Shown here: piece by piece, positions 1 through 7,691 of the stretch
Position numbering within the stretch: position 1 is the stretch's first letter
Layout: each line of letters opens with the position of its first letter
DNA from: Planctomycetota bacterium
Lineage (GTDB): Bacteria > Planctomycetota > J058 > JAJDCP01
DNA length: 64,000 nt
Direction of reading: 5' to 3'
NCBI GenBank assembly: GCA_029260765.1
Contig: JAJDCP010000049.1
Span: forward strand, 1-64,000
Translations under genes and position numbers: made by a program
The notes under the pieces: generated by a model
Told to the model about the DNA's origin: nothing
Seen by the model: only the letters and a program-made list of their open reading frames with translations
Database searches by the model: none

Positions 1-395
1 ACCAGGAAAAGCAGAAGAAGAGCCGCAGAGCCTCCCGCGCCGCAGGCGCTTCCTGGGTTCCTGGGTTCCTTATAGATTTTCCCCTCGGCTCGAGTACTTG
101 CCTCAGGGAAGACCGGAGCGCGTCGAGGCCCTTGGCTGGGCAGCTCTTCCGGGACTCAGCCCAAAGGCCTGGTCAATGCCTTCAAACTGCTGACAACCGC
201 CTGTAGCGTCGGTCTATGAGAGACGAGATGATCGATGCGTTTGGCGAACCAAAGCCTCTGGATGCAACCTTTGCCAGAGGGCCTTCCGGCGCTCATAGAG
301 CGCCGCTACAGGGAGCCTAGCGATGCGCGGGCAGGTCTCCGGGAGTGTTTGGGCGGAACCTCACACAGTTCGCGACCGAGCCCGACTCCAGAGCT
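1..395. repeat. ~390-bp direct repeat, copy A (cut by window start)
   Basis: The sequence from position 1 onward recurs from 532 with a constant offset of 531 and only scattered substitutions for about 360 bp; similarity then decays to about 395. No convincing reading frame runs through it. It carries a 111-bp inverted-repeat element at 201-311. Where the repeat begins to the left cannot be seen. Confidence 0.85.
201..311 (+). mobile_element. 111-bp MITE-like element, copy 1
   Basis: Begins CTGTAGCGTCGGTCTATGA and ends with the near-complement TCATAGAGCGCCGCTACAG, giving ~19-bp imperfect terminal inverted repeats around a ~73-bp core. It is too short to code. The same element occurs at 732-842 and, in opposite orientation and without the larger repeat around it, at 18552-18664. 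That makes it a dispersed unit of its own. Confidence 0.7.
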
Positions 396-531
396 CCAGA
401 CATAGGCGAGTTTGCATTGCGACTTGATCGGAGCAGAAAGACCAGCCAGAGATCGGGGTCGATGGCTGCGGGAGCAGCGGGCCACATTCCCAGGCATTGA
501 AGACAAGAAGAGGTTCTGAGGAAGCCAGGAA

Positions 532-930
532 ACCAGGAAAAGCAGAAGAAGAGCCGCAGAGCCTCCCGCGCCGCAGGCGCTTCCTGGGTTCCTGGGTTCC
601 CTATAGATTTTCCCCTCGGCTCGAGTACTTGCCTCAGGGAAGACCGGAGCGCGTCGAGGCCCTTGGCTGGGAACCTCCTCCGGGACTCAGCCCAAAGGCC
701 TGGTCAATGCCTTCAAACTGCTGACAACCGCCTGTAGCGTCGGTCTATGACCGACGAGATGATCGATGCGTTTGGCGAACCAAAGCCTCTGGATGCAACC
801 TTTGCCAGAGGGCCTTCCGGCGCTCACAGAGCGCCGCTACAGGGATCCTAGCGATGCGCGGGCAGGTCTCCGGGGGTGTTTGGGCGGAATCCCTCACGGA
901 ACGAGACCGAGCCCCACCCCGGTACGCTTC
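532..930. repeat. ~390-bp direct repeat, copy B
   Basis: Second copy of the sequence at 1-395, separated from it by about 136 bp of non-repeated sequence (396-531) in which I see no gene. It contains the 111-bp element at 732-842. Similarity fades near 900-930, ahead of the DUF1800 gene. The short ORFs predicted here change frame between copies and are unlikely to be real. Confidence 0.85.
732..842 (+). mobile_element. 111-bp MITE-like element, copy 2
   Basis: Same length and ends as the copy at 201-311, with a few substitutions (for example CTCACAGAGCG in the right end instead of CTCATAGAGCG). It lies inside copy B of the 390-bp repeat. Confidence 0.7.
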
Positions 931-1026
931 CAAAAAAAACATCTCAAGAAACAGCAACGCTTTACGCCGCGTCACGCGTTGTCGGACCTTGCACGGTCCT
1001 TCAAGATAATGAAAAAGAACGTTTAT

Positions 1027-1041
1027 ATTCAATCGTATTCA
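1027..1041 (+). promoter_or_regulatory. ATTCA-n5-ATTCA motif upstream of DUF1800 gene
   Basis: The 15-mer ATTCAATCGTATTCA is two ATTCA half-sites spaced one helical turn apart, in an AT-rich pocket 29 bp before the DUF1800 start. An exact copy occurs at 50308-50322 between two exported-protein genes. Two occurrences in different promoter regions suggest a shared regulator site, but chance is possible. Confidence 0.3.
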
Positions 1042-1069
1042 CATGGCAGGATACGAGGGAGGGCCTTCC

Positions 1070-2722
1070 ATGGAAACATGCTCTGAAGTCAGCCAGCAGC
1101 TGCCCGAGAAGCTCGCTGTGTTGGGCCTGGGAGTCCTGGCCGCCGGCTGCAACTCCAGCAGCGGCGGCGGAGGCGGCGGCGGTCCCTCCAGCACCGTCCC
1201 CCTCCCCACGCTGCCCGCGGCGCCCAGCAGCGTCGCTGATGCTCCGGAGGCGGCGCGCTTCTTGACCCGCACCACCTTCGGTGCCACCGAGGACGAGGTC
1301 GAGCAGCTGCTCGCCAGCGGCTATGAGCAGTGGTTTGCCCAGCAGGTGCAGGCCCCTCCCGGACGGCACTCGGAGTTCATCGACGACAACACCAAGGACG
1401 GCAAGCGGCTGGTGAACTGGTGGAAGATCGCGCTGTGGGGCGGCGATCAGCTGCGCCAGCGCGTCGCCTTCGCCCTCAGCCAGATCTTCGTCGTCTCCTC
1501 CCGCGAGGTCAACAAAACGCGCGGCCTGGCCAGTTACTACGATATGCTCGTGCAGCACGCCTTCGGCGACTTCCGCACATTGCTCGAAGGGGTCACCCTG
1601 CACCCGGTGATGGGGACCTACCTGAGCCATATCCGCAATGAGAAGCCGGACCCGCAGAACAACGTGCGTCCCGACGAGAACTTCGCCCGCGAGGCGATGC
1701 AGCTGTTCACCATCGGGCTGGTCGAGCTCGAGCGCGACGGAACTGTCAAGCTGTCCGGCGGGCAGCCGATTCCCAGCTACGATCAGGAAGTGATCGAGGG
1801 CTTCTCCCGCGTCTTCACCGGCTGGCATTTCGCCGGCAAAGCCAGCTGGAACGACCAGAACAAAGACTGGCACAACCCGATGGAGCCCTTCGAAGACCAT
1901 CACGACACCGATGCCAAGCTGCTCTTTCCGGGCCTGACGCTCGCCGCGGGGCAGACGGCCGAAGAAGACCTGCAGCAGGCACTGGATGCGCTGTACCTGC
2001 ATCCGAACGTGGCTCCATTCATCTGCAAGCAGCTGATCCAACGGCTGATCACCAGCAACCCGTCGCCCGCCTACGTCGACCGGGTGGCGAGTGTCTTCGA
2101 GCAGGATGAGTTTGGCGACCGCGGCAACCTGCTGGCCGTCGTGCGCGCCATCCTGTTCGACTCCGAAGCGATCCAGGGCACCGCCGGCAACCCACAGTTC
2201 GGCAAACTGAAGGAGCCGATTCTGCGCAAGACGGCTTTCTGGCGGGCCTTCCGCGCCAGCGGCGATCCGCAAGCGTGGCCCTACGAGTCTCCCGAGCGGG
2301 ACTATGGCCAGGCCCCCCTGCGCAGCCCCTCGGTCTTCAATTTCTACCGGCCCGACTTCCAGCAGCCGGGCGCGATCGCGAGCGCGGGGCTGAGCTCGCC
2401 GGAGTTCACGATCCTCGACGCGACCTACACCACGCGCACCACCAACCGTTTCTTCTCTGACACTTTCTGGAACCATCATGGGGCCAGCAACCCGGGCAAT
2501 GTGCGCATCGATATCAGCCGCGAACGCGGCCTGGCCGACGATCCTCCAGCCCTGGTCGAGCATCTGAACCAGCTGCTGCTGGCGGGCAGCATGTCCAGCG
2601 CGATGCGGGCCACCGTCGAGGCGCTGGTGGTCGACACTTCCGACAACGACGACGGGACCCGGCGCGCTCTGGAGGCGATCTACATCGTCGCCGGCTCACC
2701 GCAGTTCGCGGTCCAGAAATGA
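1070..2722 (+). CDS. DUF1800 family exported lipoprotein
   Basis: Member of the DUF1800 family, which is almost always encoded next to a DUF1501 protein. Its biochemical function is not established. The ATG at 1070 is preferred over the in-frame ATG at 1043 because GGGAGGG lies 6 nt before it. The 550-aa product then starts with a signal peptide ending in the lipobox LAAGC, followed by a Ser/Gly linker. Family hallmarks are visible: a RFLTRTTFGAT segment near the N-terminus, LRQRVAFALSQIFVVS, and NFAREAMQLFTIGL. It lies 10 bp upstream of the DUF1501 gene, so the two are probably one transcript. Expected to act in the periplasm or outer membrane. The family call is firm. Confidence 0.9.
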   Translation: METCSEVSQQLPEKLAVLGLGVLAAGCNSSSGGGGGGGPSSTVPLPTLPAAPSSVADAPEAARFLTRTTFGATEDEVEQLLASGYEQWFAQQVQAPPGRHSEFIDDNTKDGKRLVNWWKIALWGGDQLRQRVAFALSQIFVVSSREVNKTRGLASYYDMLVQHAFGDFRTLLEGVTLHPVMGTYLSHIRNEKPDPQNNVRPDENFAREAMQLFTIGLVELERDGTVKLSGGQPIPSYDQEVIEGFSRVFTGWHFAGKASWNDQNKDWHNPMEPFEDHHDTDAKLLFPGLTLAAGQTAEEDLQQALDALYLHPNVAPFICKQLIQRLITSNPSPAYVDRVASVFEQDEFGDRGNLLAVVRAILFDSEAIQGTAGNPQFGKLKEPILRKTAFWRAFRASGDPQAWPYESPERDYGQAPLRSPSVFNFYRPDFQQPGAIASAGLSSPEFTILDATYTTRTTNRFFSDTFWNHHGASNPGNVRIDISRERGLADDPPALVEHLNQLLLAGSMSSAMRATVEALVVDTSDNDDGTRRALEAIYIVAGSPQFAVQK

Positions 2723-2732
2723 GGATGGCATC

Positions 2733-4109
2733 ATGACCGGCACAAGTCGACGCGAGTTCCTGCGCTGCTGCGCCGTGGCTCTGGGCGGCACCGCCCTGGG
2801 CTCGTTGAACCTGATGCAGGAGGCGCTCGCGGCAGGTCCGGGCAGCTTCAGCGAGTACCGCGCGCTGGTGTGCGTGTTCCTGTTCGGCGGCAACGACTCT
2901 TTCAACATGCTGGTGCCGACCAGCACCGCCGAGTACGCACAGTACCTCGACGCGCGGGCCGCGCTGGCGGTTCCCCAGCAGAATCTGCTGCCGATCACGC
3001 CGACCTCGCCGCAGACGGGCAGCTACGGATTCAACCCGGCCTGCAGCGAGCTGCACGACCTGTTCGGACAGAACCGGCTGGCCGTGTTGGCCAATGTGGG
3101 ACCGTTGATCGTCCCCACCACCCGCGCCGACTGGCTGGCCAAGAGCGTGCCCCTGCCTCCACAGCTCTTCTCGCACAGCGACCAGCAAGAGCACTGGCAG
3201 ACCTCACTCCCCGGCCAGAACGAGAAGATCGGCTGGGCGGGACGGGTCGCCGAGCAGCTGTCCTCGGTCAATAGTGGCTCGTCGATCTCGATGAACATCT
3301 CCATCGACGGCTTCAATGTGTTGCAGCGAGGGACTCTGGGTCTGCCCTTCAACGTCGGCCGCAACGGGATCGAGAGCCTGACCGGGATCAATGACAGCAA
3401 CAGCCGCAACACCCGGCGCATGGATGCCTTCCTCGAGCTGCTCAACGAATCGGTCAACAGCACCACGAACCACCTGTTCGAGCGCGAGTTCGCCCGGGTG
3501 CAGCAGGGGACGCGCGAGAACGCCGTGTTGTTGAGCGATGCGCTCGCGGCCCAGCCGGCGCTGCAGACCACCTTCCCCGCGGACAGCCGGCTGGCCGAGC
3601 AGCTGGAGATGGTCGCGCGCTTGATCTCGATCCGCGATATTGTCGGCGCCAAACGGCAGATCTTCTTCGTCGGCATGGGGGGCTGGGACACGCATGGGAA
3701 TCAGCAGGGCCGCCATCCCGGCCTGCTGGAACAGCTCAGCCAGGGCCTGTTCGCTTTCGATGCCGCGCTGACCGAGCTGGGAGTCTCGGACCGGGTGACC
3801 ACCTTCAGCAACTCAGACTTTGGCCGCACGTTGACCAGCAATGGCGACGGCACCGACCACGGCTGGGGCGGGCACTCCGTGGTGATGGGGGGCTGCGTAG
3901 CGGGCGGCGATATCTACGGCAGCATGCCGACGCTCGAGATTGGCGGGCCCGACGATACGCGCAGCGGGCGGCTGATTCCGACCACGGCCGTCGATCAGTA
4001 CGCGGCGACGCTGGCCAAGTGGTACGGCTGTGATAGCGGGCAGCTGGCGACGATCTTCCCCAACCTGAGCAACTTCAGCACGCCCGACCTGGGCTTCATG
4101 ATTCCTTGA
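2733..4109 (+). CDS. DUF1501 family protein, Tat-exported
   Basis: DUF1501 proteins (alkaline-phosphatase-superfamily-like fold) are exported partners of DUF1800 proteins; no reaction is firmly assigned. The 458-aa product starts with a twin-arginine signal (TSRREFLRCC). Family motifs follow: FLFGGNDSFNMLVP near residue 55, GGWDTHGNQ near residue 312, and SDFGRTLTSNGDGTDHGWGG with a conserved His-Gly-Trp near residue 370. It follows the DUF1800 gene by 10 bp. Its last ~70 bp are duplicated at 11148-11220, fused there to a transposase fragment (see the direct repeats). The gene itself looks complete. Confidence 0.9.
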   Translation: MTGTSRREFLRCCAVALGGTALGSLNLMQEALAAGPGSFSEYRALVCVFLFGGNDSFNMLVPTSTAEYAQYLDARAALAVPQQNLLPITPTSPQTGSYGFNPACSELHDLFGQNRLAVLANVGPLIVPTTRADWLAKSVPLPPQLFSHSDQQEHWQTSLPGQNEKIGWAGRVAEQLSSVNSGSSISMNISIDGFNVLQRGTLGLPFNVGRNGIESLTGINDSNSRNTRRMDAFLELLNESVNSTTNHLFEREFARVQQGTRENAVLLSDALAAQPALQTTFPADSRLAEQLEMVARLISIRDIVGAKRQIFFVGMGGWDTHGNQQGRHPGLLEQLSQGLFAFDAALTELGVSDRVTTFSNSDFGRTLTSNGDGTDHGWGGHSVVMGGCVAGGDIYGSMPTLEIGGPDDTRSGRLIPTTAVDQYAATLAKWYGCDSGQLATIFPNLSNFSTPDLGFMIP

Positions 4110-4315
4110 TGGCGGGGGCGTCCGCCTCCACATCGCTGGGCGGAGTGTGGACGAAGAGCAGCTCCGAGCGGGTCCAGTTGATGCCGACGACGCTGGCGTT
4201 GGGCACCGCGGCTGCCCGAACTCGGCCAGCAAGGTCCGCAGCACCCCGCCGTGGGTGAAGAGTAGATGGCAGCCGGCGCCGAGCTGCTCGATGAATGCCA
4301 GGACGCGCGCGCGGA
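4037..4315. repeat. Direct repeat flanking inserted segment, left copy
   Basis: This 279-bp stretch matches 11148-11418 (271 bp) at roughly nine bases in ten, with a small indel near 4117-4130. It spans the DUF1501 3' end and the 3' third of a convergent histidine phosphatase gene. The copies have diverged, so this is an old duplication rather than a recent assembly join. Confidence 0.85.
4096..4315 (-). pseudogene. Truncated histidine phosphatase (C-terminal fragment)
   Basis: Reverse-strand remnant corresponding to about the last 65 codons of the intact phosphatase at 11207-11767. It keeps the LLFTHGGVLRTLLAE catalytic-histidine segment but is frameshifted shortly afterwards and lacks the N-terminal RHG half. 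Upstream it joins a sirtuin fragment in another frame. It is a by-product of the segment insertion and non-functional. Confidence 0.8.
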
Positions 4316-4558
4316 AGGGATGATGGCCTCGCCCAGCTCCGCGTGGATCACCAGGTCCGCGATCGCGTCGCAGGGGCCGGCTTCGTGCTTGACGATCGTG
4401 AGAAACGCCCCGCGTTTCTTCGCCAGCGGCACACGCTCCGCGACGGGGTAGACGCCGAGCGAGCTGCCGAGCACGACGAAGAGGTCGGCGCCCCGAGCCA
4501 GCCGCTCGGCTTCGCGAAACGATGGCGGCGGGTCCTCGCCGAACATCACGCCGATGGT
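4316..4558 (-). pseudogene. Sir2 (sirtuin) deacylase C-terminal fragment
   Basis: About 75 codons on the reverse strand resemble the end of an NAD-dependent protein deacylase: VMFGE, then ERLARGADLFVVLGSSLGVYP, then ADLVIHAELGEAI. The catalytic domain core (GAGxS, HG and zinc cysteines) is absent, and the fragment runs into the phosphatase remnant in another frame. This is a decayed leftover, probably from the donor of the inserted segment. Confidence 0.7.
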
Positions 4559-4655
4559 GATCGCGGCGCTGATCGTCATCACGATGGGGATACCGGCGGC
4601 GGCCCTTCGGCCACCCCTGTTCCGCTTCCCCGCGGCCCTCGGCGAGGAGGGGGCC

Positions 4656-5234
4656 ATGGCCCTCGACGACCCCGACGAGCGGCTCGGCATCGTCCACCTC
4701 GCGGAGTGCGGCGCGGACCTGCTCTTCTGGCGCGGCCCCCGCGGCGAGGACTGCGCGACGGGCGCCACGTCGTGCTCTGGAGGGGGCGTCCCCACGTCTG
4801 GGAGGGCTCCCTCGGCCCGGCCTGGGACGCGCACCTGGCCCCGAGCCACACGCGCTGGACGGTCGTTCCCTGGAAGGACGGCTTCCGGTGCCTCGATGGG
4901 CGCCGCCTCTGCTACGTGCGGGAGAACACCCAGCAGTCGTGGCGCCTGTTCGACGAGCAGGCCCCGCCGCCGGAGCCTGCCCCGGGGAGGTGCTCGCGGT
5001 GACTCAGTGGCGCGCGGGCTCCTTCCTGGTGCGCCTGGGGAAGACGCGGACTTCGTCATCGCCCTGTTCTGGCCGGAGACCGGCGCCCTGCTGGGCTTCC
5101 ACCGCCAGGACATCTCCGGGCGGGAGCGCCAGAGCTTCACCGGAGCCTTCTGGTCCGCGGTCTGGCGGCGCGTGGTGCTGGTCGAGAACGGGGACCTGGT
5201 CGTGGTCGAGCGCGCGCCTCGGCCCGGCCAATAG
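4656..5234 (+). pseudogene. Frameshifted gene of unknown function
   Basis: An ATG at 4656 follows GAGGAGGGGGCC and opens a plausible frame (MALDDPDERLGIVHLAEC...) that is lost near 4750. Coding-like sequence continues in a second frame (HVVLWRGRPHVWEGSLGPAW ... QQSWRLFDEQ), a third (GEVLAVTQWRAGSFLVRLG) and then the first again, up to the stop at 5234. Joined by eye it would give a ~190-aa Trp-rich soluble protein I do not recognise. At least three indels are needed, some next to short G or C runs. Decay is likely; sequencing error is possible. Confidence 0.55.
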
Positions 5235-5304
5235 GGATGAGGGCTGCGGGTAGCTCGCCGAGCGCTCGCGTGCTAGGAAGACATCGACGTCAGCGGAGCA
5301 CGCC

Positions 5305-5835
5305 ATGAGCAAGATCAGGAAGTCGGGCGCGGGCACCATCCCCTCGGGCCTGGGCCATGTCGCCGGCGACGATGCGAAGTCGATCGCCGCCCAGAAGAGC
5401 GCCCACCACCTCGAGCGCTTGGCGGCAGCGGCCTCCGATACGATCGGCCGCCGCCTCAAACACCTCGAGAAGGCCCGCAAGTCCCCCAAAGGACGCAGGG
5501 CCCGTCCCAAGCCCGGGAGCAAGCCGGGTCAGCGGGAGATGCGGGTCGACCGGCACATGGCTGAGATCTGGCGCCTGATCCGCAACCTCGCCGGTCGAGA
5601 CAAGCACGGCAAGGTCGCCTCCGCCCCCGTCGGCCAGCGCGACCCGGCCAAGACCGCGAAGCTCAAACTCCAGCGCGTCATCGCCAAGCTCAAACGCGAG
5701 CTCGCGGCGCTTGAGGCCGACCGGGAGCAGGCGGAAGAGGATCAGCCTGAGGCGGTGGAGTACTACGCCCTGGTCTCCTCCGTGATGCGCACGCTCGTGA
5801 GCCACAGCACGAGCGTCATCCGCAAGATCGGCTGA
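5305..5835 (+). CDS. Basic hypothetical protein
   Basis: The 176-aa product is very rich in Lys, Arg and Ala, with a basic low-complexity stretch (ARKSPKGRRARPKPGSK) near residues 56-72 and predicted helices on both sides, including a likely coiled coil at 120-150. There is no signal peptide or membrane segment. The start is supported by GGAG 7 nt upstream of the ATG. I do not recognise a family; charge and helicity suggest nucleic-acid binding, but that is only inference. It lies in the inserted segment between a decayed gene and a 310-bp repeat element. Confidence 0.6.
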   Translation: MSKIRKSGAGTIPSGLGHVAGDDAKSIAAQKSAHHLERLAAAASDTIGRRLKHLEKARKSPKGRRARPKPGSKPGQREMRVDRHMAEIWRLIRNLAGRDKHGKVASAPVGQRDPAKTAKLKLQRVIAKLKRELAALEADREQAEEDQPEAVEYYALVSSVMRTLVSHSTSVIRKIG

Positions 5836-5896
5836 AATCCCCTAGCCAGGGTCTGTTTCATAACCTGTCAGGGGTCGCCGGTAGAATAATGGTCCG

Positions 5897-5922
5897 GTAG
5901 GGGCGGGGATCACCCCCGCCCG
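5897..5922. repeat. GC-rich palindromic repeat, copy 1
   Basis: Reads GTAGGGGCGGGGATCACCCC followed by CGCCCG, so GGGCGGGG can pair with CCCCCGCC around a short loop. Related copies lie at 6081-6106 (inverted) and 27677-27702. Confidence 0.7.
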
Positions 5923-6080
5923 CGCTCTGTTGGGGGAGGATCATTGGATCAAAGAACAACGCGCTTGCCGAGCAGGCAGCGCATTCGACTTCGCCGCCCC
6001 CAATCGGTGATCGTTCCAAGGTCGACCACCCGAATCGCCAGCCATTGGGAACAGATCGATGACCTGTTCCCACGGAAGAA

Positions 6081-6106
6081 CGGGCGGGGGTGAACCCCGC
6101 CCCCAC
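6081..6106. repeat. GC-rich palindromic repeat, copy 2
   Basis: Inverted relative to the copy at 5897-5922; the reverse complement reads GTGGGGGCGGGGTTCACCCC then CGCCCG. Both lie inside the 310-bp element, one near each end. Confidence 0.7.
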
Positions 6107-6159
6107 AGGAAGAATCGGCTAGATTTCGGCTGGCCTTGAGGTTATGAATCAGACCCTAG

Positions 6160-7665
6160 TCAGCCCGCCGGGGGCCTGGGCGCGAGGGCCTCGGTCATCG
6201 AGCGCGCGACATCCCGATGGGCGTAGAGCGCGCGGACCTGCTCGGCATAGAGCGTAGCGAAGCGCTGATCACCGGCCAGATCACCGAAGATCGATGACAG
6301 GCGGATGAAGGCGAGGGCGTCGTCTCCGGTGCCGTGGGCCGCCCTATGCAGCGCGTCCTCCATCGCATCGATGATCTCAAGCTCGCCGCCGTGACGGCTG
6401 AGCCCGACGTCGCTGTAAAAGCACCAGGCGGCGATCACCAGGGTCCCGAGGGCGATGTCGCCCCCGGCGGCGAGGTTCTCCCTGATCGTCGCGATCAGGA
6501 ACTTGGGCAGCTTGGCGGAGCTCTCCGAGCAGATCCGTGTCAGGCTGTCCTCGATGTTCGGGTTGCCGAAGCGGGCGAGCAGGCTGTCTTTGTAGGCAGC
6601 GAGGTCGATGCCCGCGACCGCGTCGAGGACGGGCGTCGCTTCGCGATCCATGAAAGCCCGGAGATAGCGGGCGAAGAGCGGATCGGCGACGGCGCCATCG
6701 ATGGTCTCGTGCCCGTGGATCGAGCCGAGCAGGCCGAGCACGGAGTGGCCGGCGTTGAGCAGGCGGATCTTCATCTTCTCGTAGGGGGTGACGTCGGGGA
6801 CGAACTGGGCGCCGACCTCCTCCCAGGCGGGGCGACCGTTCGCGAAGTCATCCTCGATCACCCACTGCCGGAAGGGCTCGCAGACCACCGGCCACGAGCA
6901 GTCCAGGCCGAAGGTGGTGCGCAGGATCTCGATGTCCTTCGGGGTGGTGACCGGGGTGATCCGGTCGACCATCGCGTTCGGGAAGCGGACTTCGCGCGCT
7001 ATCCACTCCGCGAGCTCCGGGTCCAACCGAGCGGCGAAGGCCAAGAGCATGCGGCGGGTGATGTCCCCGTTGTGCTGGATATTGTCGCAGGACTGCACCG
7101 TGAAGGGGGGCACGCCAGCGTCGCGGCGTTTGCGCAGCGCCGCGGTCAGGTAGCCGAAGACCAGCCTCGGGCTGTCCGGGTGCGCCAGATCGTGCTGCAC
7201 GTCGGGAGTGTCGAACTGGAACGCACCGGTGACCGGATGGAAGTTGTAGCCGCCTTCGGTGATCGTCAGCGAGACGATGCGCGTCTGCTCGCCGGCCATC
7301 CGGTCGATTACGGCCCCAGGATCGTCGACGCCGAGCATGAAGTCGACGATGGAGCCGATGATGCGCGCCTGCACCGCGCCGTCGGGGTGCTTCTCGATCA
7401 GCGCATACAGATAGTCCTGGGCCGCGAGGATCTCGCGCATCTTGCGGTCGGCCTCGCGCAGTCCGACGCCGCAGATGCCCCAGTCGAGCGGTCCGCCGCT
7501 GTTCATGAGCGCGTCGGTGTAGCACGCCTCGTGCGAGCGGTGGAAACCCCCTACGCCGATGTGCACGATGCCCGCCCTGACCCGGCTGCGGTCGTATTGC
7601 GGGCAGGCCAGCCTGCCTGCCAGGCGGGGAAGGTTCTTCTGGTTGAGCTGGATCGAGCTCGTCAT
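6160..7665 (-). CDS. Mannitol 2-dehydrogenase family (long-chain polyol dehydrogenase)
   Basis: NAD(P)-dependent oxidation of a polyol to the ketose, most simply D-mannitol to D-fructose, in the cytoplasm. The 501-aa length is normal for the family. An N-terminal dinucleotide-binding region starts IVHIGVGGFHRSH near residue 34. The family signature FPNAMVDRITP is near residue 225, and KMKIRLLNAGHSVLG supplies the expected catalytic Lys, Asn and His. The reading frame continues far upstream, but the ATG at 7665 has AGGAG 9 nt before it and begins the conserved N-terminus. It is the last gene of an operon with an NCS1-like permease and a PfkB sugar kinase, which fits import, oxidation and phosphorylation of a sugar alcohol. 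Arabitol or sorbitol cannot be excluded as substrate. Confidence 0.9.
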   Translation of the reverse strand: MTSSIQLNQKNLPRLAGRLACPQYDRSRVRAGIVHIGVGGFHRSHEACYTDALMNSGGPLDWGICGVGLREADRKMREILAAQDYLYALIEKHPDGAVQARIIGSIVDFMLGVDDPGAVIDRMAGEQTRIVSLTITEGGYNFHPVTGAFQFDTPDVQHDLAHPDSPRLVFGYLTAALRKRRDAGVPPFTVQSCDNIQHNGDITRRMLLAFAARLDPELAEWIAREVRFPNAMVDRITPVTTPKDIEILRTTFGLDCSWPVVCEPFRQWVIEDDFANGRPAWEEVGAQFVPDVTPYEKMKIRLLNAGHSVLGLLGSIHGHETIDGAVADPLFARYLRAFMDREATPVLDAVAGIDLAAYKDSLLARFGNPNIEDSLTRICSESSAKLPKFLIATIRENLAAGGDIALGTLVIAAWCFYSDVGLSRHGGELEIIDAMEDALHRAAHGTGDDALAFIRLSSIFGDLAGDQRFATLYAEQVRALYAHRDVARSMTEALAPRPPAG

Positions 7666-7691
7666 CGGAGTGCTCCTGTCGGTGCGTGGGC

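Larger units (their letters stand above)
5848..6157. mobile_element. 310-bp element with 19-bp terminal inverted repeats
   Basis: The left end AGGGTCTGTTTCATAACCT and the complement of the right end AGGGTCTGATTCATAACCT differ at one base in 19. The interior has no good ORF. It carries two inverted copies of a GC-rich palindrome (5897-5922 and 6081-6106). The right end stops 2 bp short of the mannitol dehydrogenase stop codon. The ends resemble those of IS4/IS5-type elements, so this is probably a non-autonomous derivative. I cannot define a target duplication confidently. Confidence 0.7.

Noticed and set aside
1001..2563. 520-codon reverse-strand ORF over the DUF1800 gene
   Set aside because: Antisense to a clear family member; its translation is Arg/Gln/Ala-rich without motifs, as expected for the shadow of a GC-rich gene.
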